NCBI RefSeq assembly: GCF_003149045.1
Contig: NZ_QGDU01000020.1
Location: forward strand, 1 to 64,000
Reading direction: 5' to 3'
DNA from: Fibrobacter sp. UWR4
GTDB lineage: Bacteria > Fibrobacterota > Fibrobacteria > Fibrobacterales > Fibrobacteraceae
DNA length: 64,000 nucleotides
Shown: in pieces, positions 1 through 8,323 of the stretch
How the letters are laid out: the number at the start of each line of letters is the position of its first letter
Position numbering within the stretch: the stretch's first letter is position 1
Made by a program: the position numbers and the translations under genes
Notes under the pieces: generated by a model
What the model saw: only the letters and a program-made list of their open reading frames with translations
Told to the model about the DNA's origin: nothing
Database searches by the model: none

Positions 1-2
1 AG

Positions 3-107
3 AACGAGGGTCGCCTCCCGCTGGTCATCGTTGAAATCCAGGTGGGCGAATACACTGGCGAAGACGATATCATCCGCGTGGAAGACGACTTCCACCGTTG
101 CAAGTAA
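3..107 (+). CDS. C-terminal end of mannose-1-phosphate guanylyltransferase / mannose-6-phosphate isomerase type protein (partial)
   Basis: Only the last 34 codons are inside the window; the 5' part lies upstream. The tail has the pattern EIQVGEYTGEDDIIRVEDD, which matches the cupin end of ManC/AlgA type II phosphomannose isomerase domains (typically VQxGxYLGEDDIxRxED). These enzymes make GDP-mannose for polysaccharides. The ending HRCK is slightly unusual, since many members end in YGR. Whether the full protein also has the nucleotidyltransferase domain cannot be seen. A strong hairpin terminator follows 25 bases after the stop. Confidence 0.75.
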   Translation, partial: NEGRLPLVIVEIQVGEYTGEDDIIRVEDDFHRCK

Positions 108-131
108 GAACTTCCGAAAAAGAAGACTGTA

Positions 132-162
132 AAAAAAGCCTCGGTTCAACCGAGGCTTTTTT
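132..162. terminator. Bidirectional rho-independent terminator
   Basis: A perfect 8-bp stem (GCCTCGGT/ACCGAGGC) is flanked by A and T runs on both sides, so it can act on either strand. It closes the partial gene upstream. Confidence 0.85.
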
Positions 163-196
163 GATGCGTTTAGAGATTTGCGGTCATTCGTGAACG

Positions 197-220
197 AAAA
201 AGCCTCGTATTAACGAGGCT
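197..220 (-). terminator. Terminator downstream of pheS
   Basis: The stem GCCTCG/CGAGGC has a short AT loop and, read on the minus strand, is followed by a T run. It lies about 60 bases beyond the pheS stop. Confidence 0.7.
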
Positions 221-283
221 TAGAAGTGAGAGCGAATTTCAATCGTAGGTTCTAAACTTGTGTTTAGAAATTTGCGGTCATTA

Positions 284-1306
284 TTAGAACTGATCCAGGA
301 AACGCTGGTCGTTGCCGGTCAGGAGACCGATTTCGGGAATAGCGTGGCGGAGCATGGCGATACGGTCCAGACCGAAGCCGAATGCAAAGCCGGTGTACTT
401 TTCACCGTCGATACCGCAGTTCTTGAACACGTTGGGGTCCACGGAGCCGCAGCCGCCGATTTCCATCCAGCCGGTGCCCTTGCAGCGACGGCAACCTTCA
501 CCGCCGCAGAACACGCAGCTTACGTCCATTTCAGCGGAAGGTTCCGTGAAGGGGAAGAAGCTGGGGCGGAAACGGGTCTTGACGCCTTCACCAAAGAGCT
601 TGTTCATGAACACCTGGAGGACTCCCTTCAGGTCAGCAAAGGAAATGTTTTCGTCCACCACCAGACCTTCGCACTGCTGGAACATGGGAGCGTGGGTGGC
701 GTCGTTATCAACGCGGAACACGTGACCCGGAGCGATCATGCGGAAAGGCGGCTTGTGGGTTTCCATGTAATGGATTTGGGTACCACTGGTGTGGGTACGG
801 AGCATCACCTTATCGTCCACGTAGAAGGTGTCCTGCATGTCGCGGGACGGGTGGTCGGGAGGAGTGTTCAGTGCTTCGAAGTTGTACCAGTCGGTTTCGA
901 TGTCGCGACCGAAGTCCACTTCAAAGCCCATCTGGCTAAAGAAGTCGATGATTTCTTCACGGACGTCGTACAGCGGGTGAGTTGAACCGGCGGGGATACC
1001 TGCGCCAGGGAGGCTTACGTCTACGCTGCCGCTGGAAAGTTTCTTCTGGAGGGCGGCTTCGTTGGCGGTAGCAATGGCCTTTTCGATTTCTTCGGAGACG
1101 GCCACCTTAAGTTCGTTGACGAGCTTGCCGAAAGCCGGCTTTTCTTCCGGAGGAAGAGTACCCATCTGCTTCATCAGGTCGGTAACGAGACCCTTCTTGC
1201 CCAGGTACTTCACACGGAGGTTGTTAACGGCTTCTTGATTAGTAAGGTCAGTTTGCGCAAGTTCTGCGTCAAATGCCTGTTTTACGTTATTAATAGCTTC
1301 ACTCAT
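284..1306 (-). CDS. pheS: Phenylalanine--tRNA ligase alpha subunit
   Basis: Class II aminoacyl-tRNA synthetase alpha chain that charges tRNA-Phe as part of an alpha2beta2 cytoplasmic enzyme. At 340 residues it has the usual length. The N-terminal coiled-coil tRNA-binding arm covers about residues 1-85. The catalytic core carries motif 2 (FRVDNDATHAPMF, about 197-209) and motif 3 (GFGLDRIAM, about 310-318). The Cys-rich hairpin CVFCGGEGCRRC (about 264-275) is typical of bacterial PheS. pheT is not adjacent within the window, so the two subunits are encoded apart or pheT lies outside. The gene starts 27 bases after the lipoprotein gene on the same strand and may be read from the same message. 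Confidence 0.97.
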   Translation of the reverse strand: MSEAINNVKQAFDAELAQTDLTNQEAVNNLRVKYLGKKGLVTDLMKQMGTLPPEEKPAFGKLVNELKVAVSEEIEKAIATANEAALQKKLSSGSVDVSLPGAGIPAGSTHPLYDVREEIIDFFSQMGFEVDFGRDIETDWYNFEALNTPPDHPSRDMQDTFYVDDKVMLRTHTSGTQIHYMETHKPPFRMIAPGHVFRVDNDATHAPMFQQCEGLVVDENISFADLKGVLQVFMNKLFGEGVKTRFRPSFFPFTEPSAEMDVSCVFCGGEGCRRCKGTGWMEIGGCGSVDPNVFKNCGIDGEKYTGFAFGFGLDRIAMLRHAIPEIGLLTGNDQRFLDQF

Positions 1307-1333
1307 AGTATGACGAAAATTAGAAAAATCTGA

Positions 1334-2644
1334 CTAATTGGCACCGAGGATGTGAACGATGACGGGTTTATTCTTGCCGTTTTCGGTCTTATGGATGGTG
1401 AGGACTCCTGTAGAGTCGTAGCCAAATTGCTCGCCAACGCGTTCGCCGTTGACGTAGGTAAGCGAATCTTTCAGACTTCCGCTCCTGTACCAGTTACGCC
1501 AAATGCCGTTACGCTTGTCTTTCTTTTCTAAGGAATCATAAGCCCAGAAACCTTGACTTGCGAGGATTCCTCCTTCAGGATTTCCGTCAAGCGTATCGAT
1601 GTAATAGCTGCGGCTTTCCTTTAGGCGTCCGTATTCCCAGTCTTCCTCGTACCTCAAGTTATGACCTTGTTTGTAATACCACAATTTCCCGTGAAGTTTC
1701 CAACTGTTTGTTCGGGAGGAAAAGGTGGATTCCGCACAGACGATGTATTGGACTAGAGAGTCGTTTATGGTACTCCCGCACACACCGTAGTCAATCCTTT
1801 TGTTTTCAATGATATTGTGAAAATCAAGAGTGTCGTACTCTATCTTGCTTTCTTTAAAGAGATTTCCTTCGGAATCATACCAAGTCCACACGCCTCTCCT
1901 CTGGTCATCGTTCCAGTGATGCTCTATTTTCTGGACATTTCCGTTACCGTAGTAGAACGTTCTTTGTCTGTCGTCTGTTTCCGGTTGACCTAGATAATTA
2001 ATTCGAGGGCTTTCCTCCCACTGGATCCTTTTTCCGTCACTATAGTAATGAACCTGTTTGCCGGTGTAAATTCCAAAACCGCACTCTTTTTCGAATTCTA
2101 GAGTCCCGTCGTTCCTAAACTTTCGTAACGATCCTTTTTCTACGGTCTTAAAGCAAGAGTTTTCCTCTTTAAGATTTCCGTTCTCGTGCCATTTTTTCCA
2201 GATGCCTGTGGAATCTCCGCTTTCACTATAGTGTTCCTCAAAGGCGGGTGCGCTATTGGGGAAGACTCCGTACCAGTCGCCTACCTCGTGGTCATCCTTG
2301 TAATAGTGGGTGGATTGCTTTTTTCGACTGCTGAAGAAGGTGGTCCATTCACCTTCGCGCTTGCCCTTTTCGTAGTTGCCTTCCAGGACTACATCGCCTA
2401 GGTAGGTCCATTGTCTTACGAGACCATGGGGCTGGTTGTCCTTGTAATCCACTTCCAGTTTTTTAATTCCGTTGCTGTACCACTCGTTCCTCTTGAGAAT
2501 TTCTCCGTTGGAATAGGTCCATAGGGAAGTTTTTTTGCTTCCGTCCTCGTAGGTTTCTAGCACCTGTTCCTGGGCCCGCTCAATGGTGCAGCCGTGCAGG
2601 AGCATAAAAACGCTAAATAGAGGTAAAAAACGGAAATTGTGCAT
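1334..2644 (-). CDS. MORN/YwqK-type repeat lipoprotein
   Basis: A 436-residue predicted lipoprotein. A hydrophobic N-terminus ends in a lipobox with Cys19 (LLHGC). The rest is a series of short imperfect repeats with the pattern Y-x-NG-x-x-K-x-E-x-x-Y-x-x-x-x-x-x-G-x-W, as in MORN-like repeats annotated as YwqK-family antitoxin. No toxin gene is next to it, so that label says little about function; beta-rich repeats on the cell surface or in the periplasm are the safer reading. The start ATG is 36 bases from the divergent gene at 2681. The exact role is unknown. Confidence 0.75.
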   Translation of the reverse strand: MHNFRFLPLFSVFMLLHGCTIERAQEQVLETYEDGSKKTSLWTYSNGEILKRNEWYSNGIKKLEVDYKDNQPHGLVRQWTYLGDVVLEGNYEKGKREGEWTTFFSSRKKQSTHYYKDDHEVGDWYGVFPNSAPAFEEHYSESGDSTGIWKKWHENGNLKEENSCFKTVEKGSLRKFRNDGTLEFEKECGFGIYTGKQVHYYSDGKRIQWEESPRINYLGQPETDDRQRTFYYGNGNVQKIEHHWNDDQRRGVWTWYDSEGNLFKESKIEYDTLDFHNIIENKRIDYGVCGSTINDSLVQYIVCAESTFSSRTNSWKLHGKLWYYKQGHNLRYEEDWEYGRLKESRSYYIDTLDGNPEGGILASQGFWAYDSLEKKDKRNGIWRNWYRSGSLKDSLTYVNGERVGEQFGYDSTGVLTIHKTENGKNKPVIVHILGAN

Positions 2645-2680
2645 ACAACTGAAAGTAGAAAAATTTAATTTCTAAATGAA

Positions 2681-3472
2681 ATGGACGAAAAAAACAAAAC
2701 CATCGCTAGTACCTTTAATACAAAAGTCCGTACCTCCTGGGTATGGCTTGTTCTTGCGATTACAGTAGGCCTTACCGCGCTGTTTTATTTTTCCCAGAAA
2801 CCTCAGGTGATTGTGTACGCCAGCTATACCAAGGCCTTGGCGGATTATCGCCTTCAGGAAGCGCATGTGATGCGTTTGATGGATCGAGTCCGTGTAGGGC
2901 TTGATGGGGATACAGTAGCGGTCCAGGCTCAGTCCATGACCCTTCGTGAGATGGCGGTTTCTTTTTCCCGCGATGTAGATAGACTTCGCAACGAAGGTGT
3001 TCGTGTGCCGTCCCACGAAATGGTGAACCGCTTTGAAAAGGAAGTCTTGGGAAAGGTGGCTAGCCTTCGTCGGTATGCGCACCGCCGTACGGAGTGGTTT
3101 GAAAAGTGTAAGTCATTGGAACGGGGCGTGGCGGATCTGCAGAATCTCGAAGTCCGCAATAGTATCCGAAATTCGTTGCAAAATGCCCGCAGTGGTAGTA
3201 TTGTGTATGTGGTTCACGATATGGAAAGTCTCCCTGATTCGACCCGTGAATCTATGGCGAAACTGTATGATGAAAATGAGGAACTTGCTTTGGCGTGGAG
3301 AAGCTTCGACAACGATATGGCTGCCGCCTATAGCGAAGACCTGGCTCGATTCTTCCAGGAGGAAAGTCTGGACGAAATGTCCCTAAAGTCCAGGATTCCT
3401 ATGGCATTCTACTTCCTTTCGCTAGTTTTGCTCTTGTCCACATTTTTCTTTGCGCTTTATTCCCGTCGGTAG
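2681..3472 (+). CDS. Membrane protein of unknown function, two terminal TM segments
   Basis: Not recognised. The 263-residue protein has a membrane segment near the N-terminus (about 18-38), a long charged, mostly helical middle rich in Arg and Glu with coiled-coil character (about 50-230), and a second membrane segment just before a short basic end (YSRR). The topology suggests a soluble helical domain between two anchors. Its stop codon touches the GTG of the next membrane-protein gene, so the two are almost certainly translated together and may form one complex. Confidence 0.7.
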   Translation: MDEKNKTIASTFNTKVRTSWVWLVLAITVGLTALFYFSQKPQVIVYASYTKALADYRLQEAHVMRLMDRVRVGLDGDTVAVQAQSMTLREMAVSFSRDVDRLRNEGVRVPSHEMVNRFEKEVLGKVASLRRYAHRRTEWFEKCKSLERGVADLQNLEVRNSIRNSLQNARSGSIVYVVHDMESLPDSTRESMAKLYDENEELALAWRSFDNDMAAAYSEDLARFFQEESLDEMSLKSRIPMAFYFLSLVLLLSTFFFALYSRR

Positions 3473-4000
3473 GTGTCTGTGTCTTTTTTCTCTCGTCGTA
3501 AACCTGCGTTCTTTAATTTCGCCCTCCTGTTCTTTTTTATGGCGGGGTGGATTTTTTCCTACTTGTCCCCTGCAGTAAATGCGCTGGCGGAAGAAGATTT
3601 GCTTCTTTATGGGACGGTTTCCCGGGCTACGGTCCCCAGCATCTTTGGCGGTACGAATATTCCTTTCTTCGATAAGGTGAACTTTCAGATCAATGAGGAT
3701 GAGAATGCTAATTTCGTTCTGTATGCCTCCCAGGAAATGCTGGATGAAATGTCTGAATGGTTTAGCTTTGGCGCTGTGAATGCCAGCACGATTCCTCTGG
3801 AAATCCAAGCTGCCCGACTGAAGGATAATACTTTCGTGGTCCATGCCTTGTCCTCTTCCAATGGGGATTTGGAATTTGAAACTTTGACAATGGATTACCA
3901 GGTCTACTACGCTTTTATTGGGGTGTGTCTGGTGGTGGGACTTGGCTTGATTGGCCTGGTCTTCCTGATTCTTTGGTTTGTTTTGCGTCGACGCATATAA
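3473..4000 (+). CDS. Small membrane protein with extracytoplasmic domain
   Basis: Not recognised at family level. The 175-residue protein starts with GTG directly after the TAG of the preceding gene. One membrane segment is at about 13-36, and a second at about 143-168 is followed by a basic tail (RRRI). The roughly 100-residue middle region resembles the DUF3592-like layout of a small beta domain between two anchors, but this is a weak impression. The abutting gene order implies translational coupling with the upstream membrane protein. Confidence 0.7.
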   Translation: MSVSFFSRRKPAFFNFALLFFFMAGWIFSYLSPAVNALAEEDLLLYGTVSRATVPSIFGGTNIPFFDKVNFQINEDENANFVLYASQEMLDEMSEWFSFGAVNASTIPLEIQAARLKDNTFVVHALSSSNGDLEFETLTMDYQVYYAFIGVCLVVGLGLIGLVFLILWFVLRRRI

Positions 4001-4023
4001 TCTTGTAAATCTCCGAGAACGTT

Positions 4024-4725
4024 GTGTTTAGAACAAAGTATTTTGCCTCGGTGTTGTTACTTGTGGTTTCCTGTTGCTTTGGTGCAACCGTCAAAGATTC
4101 CTTGATGGTTCAGTCCAACGACGGATACAAAAGTGCAGTCGGCCTCTGGAAAAACGGAACGAAAGATTCACCTGTTGCCATATGGTTTCATGGGGGCATG
4201 ACCAGCGGAAACTGCCAGAAAGGTCTTGTGGCCGGCGATGACTTGTCTGGATTGCTTCCGGATTATTGGGTCATAAGCATATCGGCCTGCAGGGACAAGC
4301 ACTGGGCTACGCCTACTGCAGTTAAGTGGGTGGATGCCGCATTGGATTCTATAGCGTCCCGAAGGAAAAGACCTGTGGATCAGGTTTACCTGGTGGGTGT
4401 TTCCGACGGTGCGCTCGGTACCATCGTCTACTCGCTGGAAGGGCGCCGTCAGGTGGCCGCCCGCCTTCTGGTCAGTTCCTTCGGGAAATCGCTGGGGGTG
4501 GCTTCTTCCATCGCGTCGCATCCGAGGGCAAAATCCGGCAAGTGGTTTTTCCTTCAGGGAGGCTCGGACAGGCTTTATCCTTCTCAGGAATCGGTTCCTT
4601 GGATCGAGTCCTTCTGTAAGACCGTGGGTACTGAATGCGATTTAAGGTATGATCCTAAGGGGGAGCATGACTGGTCCTACTGGAAAAACAACCATAAAGA
4701 TTGGATTTTAAAACTTTTTAAATAA
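4024..4725 (+). CDS. Secreted alpha/beta hydrolase (esterase-like)
   Basis: A 233-residue exported protein with a GTG start, a signal peptide of about 20 residues ending near CCFGA, and an alpha/beta hydrolase fold. The visible triad is Ser127 in GVSDGA, Asp182 in GGSDRLYP and His215 in GEHDWSYW. The WFHGG motif near residue 54 fits the oxyanion region. The architecture resembles small feruloyl or acetyl esterases and PHB-depolymerase-like enzymes, consistent with plant cell wall turnover, but the substrate cannot be deduced. The gene ends 70 bases before tRNA-Leu, and there is no strong terminator between them. Confidence 0.75.
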   Translation: MFRTKYFASVLLLVVSCCFGATVKDSLMVQSNDGYKSAVGLWKNGTKDSPVAIWFHGGMTSGNCQKGLVAGDDLSGLLPDYWVISISACRDKHWATPTAVKWVDAALDSIASRRKRPVDQVYLVGVSDGALGTIVYSLEGRRQVAARLLVSSFGKSLGVASSIASHPRAKSGKWFFLQGGSDRLYPSQESVPWIESFCKTVGTECDLRYDPKGEHDWSYWKNNHKDWILKLFK

Positions 4726-4752
4726 AAATGAAGAAAAAATGCCGTTCCCCCC

Positions 4753-4780
4753 TTGACAGAATGGCAAAAAATTTCAAAAT
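4753..4780 (+). promoter_or_regulatory. Promoter of tRNA-Leu
   Basis: A perfect -35 (TTGACA, 4753-4758) is followed after 16 bases by CAAAAT (4775-4780) as a weak -10, about 15 bases before the tRNA. The -35 is clear; the -10 is a best guess. Confidence 0.55.
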
Positions 4781-4795
4781 TTGGCTCACGAACAT

Positions 4796-4879
4796 GCGGA
4801 TGTGGCGGAACTGGTAGACGCGCTAGATTCAGGTTCTAGTAATCGCAAGGTTGTGGAGGTTCAAGTCCTCTCATCCGCA
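4796..4879 (+). tRNA. tRNA-Leu (anticodon CAG)
   Basis: An 84-nt class II tRNA. The acceptor stem GCGGATG pairs with CATCCGC, and the D-loop region reads GGCGGAACTGGTAGACGC. The anticodon loop TTCAGGT gives CAG (codon CUG). A long variable arm and T-arm GGTTCAAGTCC follow. Discriminator A73; no CCA is encoded. Confidence 0.96.
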
Positions 4880-4882
4880 CTG

Positions 4883-4912
4883 AAAAAGACTCATCTTTCG
4901 ATGAGTCTTTTT
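4883..4912 (+). terminator. Terminator after tRNA-Leu
   Basis: Perfect stem AAAAAGACTCAT/ATGAGTCTTTTT with a small CTTTCG loop directly behind the tRNA. Confidence 0.9.
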
Positions 4913-4925
4913 CGTATATAATGAC

Positions 4926-5215
4926 GCAAGGGGCGGGGCTGTTCCCCGCCCCCTGGACCCCCACCCCAGCTAGCAATTCGCTGTGCTCATTACTAGCATT
5001 TTTTTGGGATGTTTCGTTGTGTTGTAGCGGTGATGCGCAAGGAGCGGGGCTGATCCCCGCCCTCTGGACTCCCCCTAACTAGCCTGCTGCGGAATCCGTA
5101 GGGGGAAGAACGTTTTCGGCTAGGTAATCTCAGTATGATTTCTTCGGGCAGCGTCTTTATGGCGGGGGACTAGTCCCCCCTCTGGACTCCCCCTAACTAG
5201 TTCGACGCTTCGCTT
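4926..5215 (+). repeat. Three GC-rich palindromic repeats in a gene-free stretch
   Basis: The roughly 350 bases between tRNA-Leu and the acetyltransferase hold three related units near 4926-4985, 5036-5090 and 5157-5200. Each has a GC-rich inverted repeat (for example GGGGCTGTTCCCC or GGGGGACTAGTCCCCC) followed by a CTCTGGACTCCCCCTAAC-like tail. No convincing gene is seen. Related sequence recurs near 48150 and, inverted, near 57695, so this is a dispersed family. Confidence 0.7.
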
Positions 5216-5263
5216 GAACTGGGAAATGCGATGCTTGTCGTTAGCATTTTCTAGCTTTTGCTT

Positions 5264-5881
5264 ATGGATTTGTCCGAAGATCGTTTTGAAGAGGAGTTTA
5301 CCCAGGCGTTTTCTACGGAAACGCTGGAGGGGACCCGCGTGAAGCTTGTAGGCCTCGGTCTTCGTGACGCCGAAGAATCTGGACGGCCCATGTCTGCGGA
5401 TGTGGTTTGCCGGCTGGTGCAGGAATCGGAAGATTTCCTGGCGGTTCATCTCCCGTGGGTGCGGGGCGTCACCGTTCCTGAAATCGCCAAGCGGATGCGA
5501 AGCTGGATTTTTGCGGAACAATATGGTCAGGGGGGCTGCTGGGGGATATTCCCGAAGGATCAGCCCGGAAATCTGGCTGGTTTTATCATGGCGGAGTTCA
5601 ACCTGAAGAACCGTTCCGCAACTCTTAGCTACTGGCTGTCCCAAAAGAACACGGGCTTGGGATTCATGACGGATTCCCTGAAAACTTTATCCCGCTACTG
5701 TTTTGATGTCCTAAAACTGAATCGATTGGAACTTTCTGTATCAGTGTCCAATGAAAAAAGTCTAGCTCTTGCTACCCGCTGCGGGTTCAAAAAAGAGGGT
5801 GTAAATCGCGATTTTGAGCGAATAAACGGAATTTTCGTGGATCATTGCCATTTTTCCCTCCTCGCCAGGGATGTTTACTAA
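5264..5881 (+). CDS. GNAT N-acetyltransferase, RimJ/RimL type
   Basis: A 205-residue cytoplasmic acetyltransferase of the ribosomal-protein-acetylating-like GNAT group. The C-terminal half shows the pattern WLSQKNTGLGFMTDSLKTL followed by a segment ending NEKSLALATRCGF, the typical acetyl-CoA-binding helix and the N-x-x-S-x-x-x-A-x-x-x-GF motif. The ATG at 5264 is preferred over a TTG two codons upstream. No clear Shine-Dalgarno sequence is seen. Substrate unknown; it could modify a ribosomal protein N-terminus or a small molecule. Confidence 0.85.
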   Translation: MDLSEDRFEEEFTQAFSTETLEGTRVKLVGLGLRDAEESGRPMSADVVCRLVQESEDFLAVHLPWVRGVTVPEIAKRMRSWIFAEQYGQGGCWGIFPKDQPGNLAGFIMAEFNLKNRSATLSYWLSQKNTGLGFMTDSLKTLSRYCFDVLKLNRLELSVSVSNEKSLALATRCGFKKEGVNRDFERINGIFVDHCHFSLLARDVY

Positions 5882-5953
5882 TGGTTACTTGAGTAAACGA
5901 GATTGTTGGATTATTTTTTCTTTTTGGATAGTTACGCTTCTATCTTTTAGATT

Positions 5954-6802
5954 ATGGAAAATGGAGAAAAGAAGGTTTTAACTGAGCCCGATGTGCTGCA
6001 GTACACGAACTATCGCGTGTACCTTCGGGACTATTACGAATACAAGAAGTCGACAACAGCCGCCTTCAGTCTTCGCTTCTTTGCGGAAAAGGCTGGTCTT
6101 TCCAGTCATGCCCACTTGAAGCTGACCATCGATGGCAAACGAAATATCACCAAGAACACGGTGACTAAGCTGATCCACGGACTTGGTCTTGAAAATCAGC
6201 GCGCTGCTTATTTTGAAAGTCTGGTCTTCTTTAACCAGGCAACTACCGACGAAGACAAGAAAGTTTACTACGCCCAGCTGGTAAAGGCTAGCCCCCGTTC
6301 CAAGCTTCATAAGATGGACAAGGCCCAGCTGCGTATCTTTAAGGAATGGCATCATTCCGCAATTTTGGAAATGGTGGGTCTCAAGGACTTCCGTCCTATC
6401 CCTGACCAGATTTCCAAGCGCCTCCGCGGTCTTATCACTCCCGCACAGGCCACTGAATCCCTGAACCTGCTGTTGGAACTGGGTCTTCTGGTGAAGACTG
6501 CCAACGGTTATCGTCAGAGCAATCCCCTGATTACTACCGACGACGAGGTCCAGGATATTATGGTGAAAATGTATCATAACCAGATGCTGGCTCTTTCCGC
6601 ACGCATGCTGAATGACCTTCCGGGGCCCGAAAGAGACGTTTCTGCCCTTACTTTCGGAATTAAGCGATCGGATTTCGCCAATTTGAAAAAACATTTACAA
6701 CTAATGCGAAAAGAACTACTAGATTTCTCTGCAAAAGCTGGAGAAGCTGAAGACGTTGTCCAAATCAATCTACAGCTGTTCCCTCTTACCCGAGGAGTGT
6801 GA
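5954..6802 (+). CDS. TIGR02147 family protein (DUF4423-like)
   Basis: A 282-residue protein matching, from memory, the large paralogous TIGR02147 family first noted in Fibrobacter. Hallmarks are the N-terminal YTNYRVYLRDYYEYKK region and a winged-helix-like segment (FSLRFFAEKAGLSSHAHLK, about 36-54). A helical C-terminal part follows with the motif EWHHSAILEM near residue 135. Members look like DNA-binding regulators, but no function has been shown to my knowledge. Its TGA overlaps the ATG of the following lipoprotein by one base, with GAGGAG inside the gene serving as ribosome site. The pair is therefore translationally coupled, which suggests a regulator or partner of that lipoprotein. Confidence 0.88.
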   Translation: MENGEKKVLTEPDVLQYTNYRVYLRDYYEYKKSTTAAFSLRFFAEKAGLSSHAHLKLTIDGKRNITKNTVTKLIHGLGLENQRAAYFESLVFFNQATTDEDKKVYYAQLVKASPRSKLHKMDKAQLRIFKEWHHSAILEMVGLKDFRPIPDQISKRLRGLITPAQATESLNLLLELGLLVKTANGYRQSNPLITTDDEVQDIMVKMYHNQMLALSARMLNDLPGPERDVSALTFGIKRSDFANLKKHLQLMRKELLDFSAKAGEAEDVVQINLQLFPLTRGV

Positions 6803-8175
6803 TGAGATTCTTTTTGCCAAAATTTCCCAGTGCGGTACTAGCAGGCCTGGCCCTTGTGGCCGGAGTCCTTTCTGGCTGCTCCGAGGACAAGACTGCTGGC
6901 ATCGAGATTGGAAATCCGGATATAGCGGATAAGGATACGACCGATGTAGGTTCTCCCGAGGGGCCGGTCGTTGTGTCTGGTATTCCCTTGACCGCGGACT
7001 TTACAGTGGATTACGCAGAACTTGGAACTGTGGTTGCTACAAAGTCCCTGCTGAAGGCTGCTGCGGAAGACGAACCTGTACTGCTGGATTCATTTGCTCT
7101 AAATCTTACGGAAGTTCGTACTTACGCAAGCTACTATAAGTACATGCCGGAATACGATGCCGTTAAGGGTATGCGTGTATGGCCTAACAAGGTTGAAGAT
7201 GGCGAGGAAGAACTCCCTCTGGAAGATTCTTCTGCACTTCTGGTGTCCTTCACGGAAGAAACCTATGTGGACGATGCCTTCAAGAACATCGACTTGCTGG
7301 ATGGTGGCTACCTGAAGGAAATTGGCGTTCGCTTTGCTCCTTACGTAGCAGACGATATCTACGGTCGTGTCCTGATCGATGGAGAGTATGTACCGTTCGT
7401 GTACGACCTGGCCAACTTCCAATCCTTGCAGTTGCGTTATCATTATTCTCAGATCGAAATTGACTCTGTGAATAACAAGGCAAACCTGTCTGTGATTTTC
7501 CGAGCCAAGCAATTTGTGAAGGGTCTGGATTTCTCCAAGGCAAATGTGTCCGAAGATGGCGTGATATACCTGGATATGAAGAACAATTCCTATCTGTGGA
7601 ATAAACTGAACGATCGTTTCGTTTCTTGCTTCCAGCCGCTGCGTTATGATTATACCAACGCCGCTGGTGCAGATTCTACGGCTTACGTCAAGGATATCTG
7701 GAATGGCATTGCGGCTTCCGTAGGCGAGAACACCTTGATTAACGGAAACTTCAAGTCTCCCTTTACCACGAACTGGATTCTTGTAACTCAGTATGGCGGT
7801 AAGGCTGACACTTCGCTGGTTGTGGAAAATAGTGGTGATCGCATTATGAAGGTGGATGTGACCGCAGGTGGCGACAGTTCCTTCAGCGTTCAGCTCCTCC
7901 AGGAAAATGTGGCTTTGATTGCCGGTGTCAAGTACCAGTGCGTGTTTACCATCTGGTCCGATGTAGCCGACTCTATCACGGCTCGTATCGGTTCCTACAC
8001 CACCTTCAAGACCATAGGCTTCTCCAAGCATGTGTATGTGGGTAAGACCGGTCAGTCCGTCCAGATTGATTTCACTCCCGAAGTGACGGATCCGTTCGCC
8101 CGCTTCGAACTGAATCTCGGAAAGAAGAAACGCAAGTTCTGGATCAAGGAAGTGAAGGTCTTGCGACAGAATTAA
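6802..8175 (+). CDS. Surface lipoprotein with C-terminal carbohydrate-binding-like module
   Basis: A 457-residue lipoprotein. The signal peptide ends at Cys26 (LSGC), followed by a Ser/Asp/Thr-rich linker containing IEIGNP, a motif seen in many Fibrobacter lipoproteins. The middle domain (about 70-290) is not recognised. The C-terminal region (about 305-455), beginning ENTLINGNFKSP and containing repeated beta-strand patterns, looks like a CBM4/9-type jelly roll. The ATG at 6802 is chosen because it gives a TGATG overlap with the upstream gene and a GAGGAG ribosome site; the GTG one codon earlier is also possible. Probable role: outer-membrane binding of polysaccharide. Confidence 0.75.
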   Translation: MRFFLPKFPSAVLAGLALVAGVLSGCSEDKTAGIEIGNPDIADKDTTDVGSPEGPVVVSGIPLTADFTVDYAELGTVVATKSLLKAAAEDEPVLLDSFALNLTEVRTYASYYKYMPEYDAVKGMRVWPNKVEDGEEELPLEDSSALLVSFTEETYVDDAFKNIDLLDGGYLKEIGVRFAPYVADDIYGRVLIDGEYVPFVYDLANFQSLQLRYHYSQIEIDSVNNKANLSVIFRAKQFVKGLDFSKANVSEDGVIYLDMKNNSYLWNKLNDRFVSCFQPLRYDYTNAAGADSTAYVKDIWNGIAASVGENTLINGNFKSPFTTNWILVTQYGGKADTSLVVENSGDRIMKVDVTAGGDSSFSVQLLQENVALIAGVKYQCVFTIWSDVADSITARIGSYTTFKTIGFSKHVYVGKTGQSVQIDFTPEVTDPFARFELNLGKKKRKFWIKEVKVLRQN

Positions 8176-8206
8176 TTTCTAGGCAAGGATCAAGATTTTT
8201 ATTTAG

Positions 8207-8243
8207 AAAAGCTTCCCGAAGAGATTTCTCGGGAGGCTTTTTT
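8207..8243 (+). terminator. Terminator after the lipoprotein gene
   Basis: Stem GCTTCCCGA/TCGGGAGGC (one G-T pair) with a flanking A run and a T6 tract. Confidence 0.85.
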
Positions 8244-8255
8244 GGGGGAATGTTT

Positions 8256-8291
8256 TTCTCTCGTCTCTCGTCTCTCGTCTTTCGTCTTTCT
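8256..8291 (+). repeat. 7-bp tandem repeat tract before glgE
   Basis: About five units of CTCTCGT, drifting to CTTTCGT, lie 32 bases before the glgE start. This is a simple-sequence tract in the leader of glgE that could vary in copy number. Confidence 0.75.
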
Positions 8292-8323
8292 ATTTTTACG
8301 TCGTATCAAACAGGTAAAAAAGT

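Noticed and set aside
1334-2644. Toxin-antitoxin system based on the YwqK-type label
   Set aside because: No toxin gene neighbours it, and the protein is a lipoprotein with MORN-like repeats.
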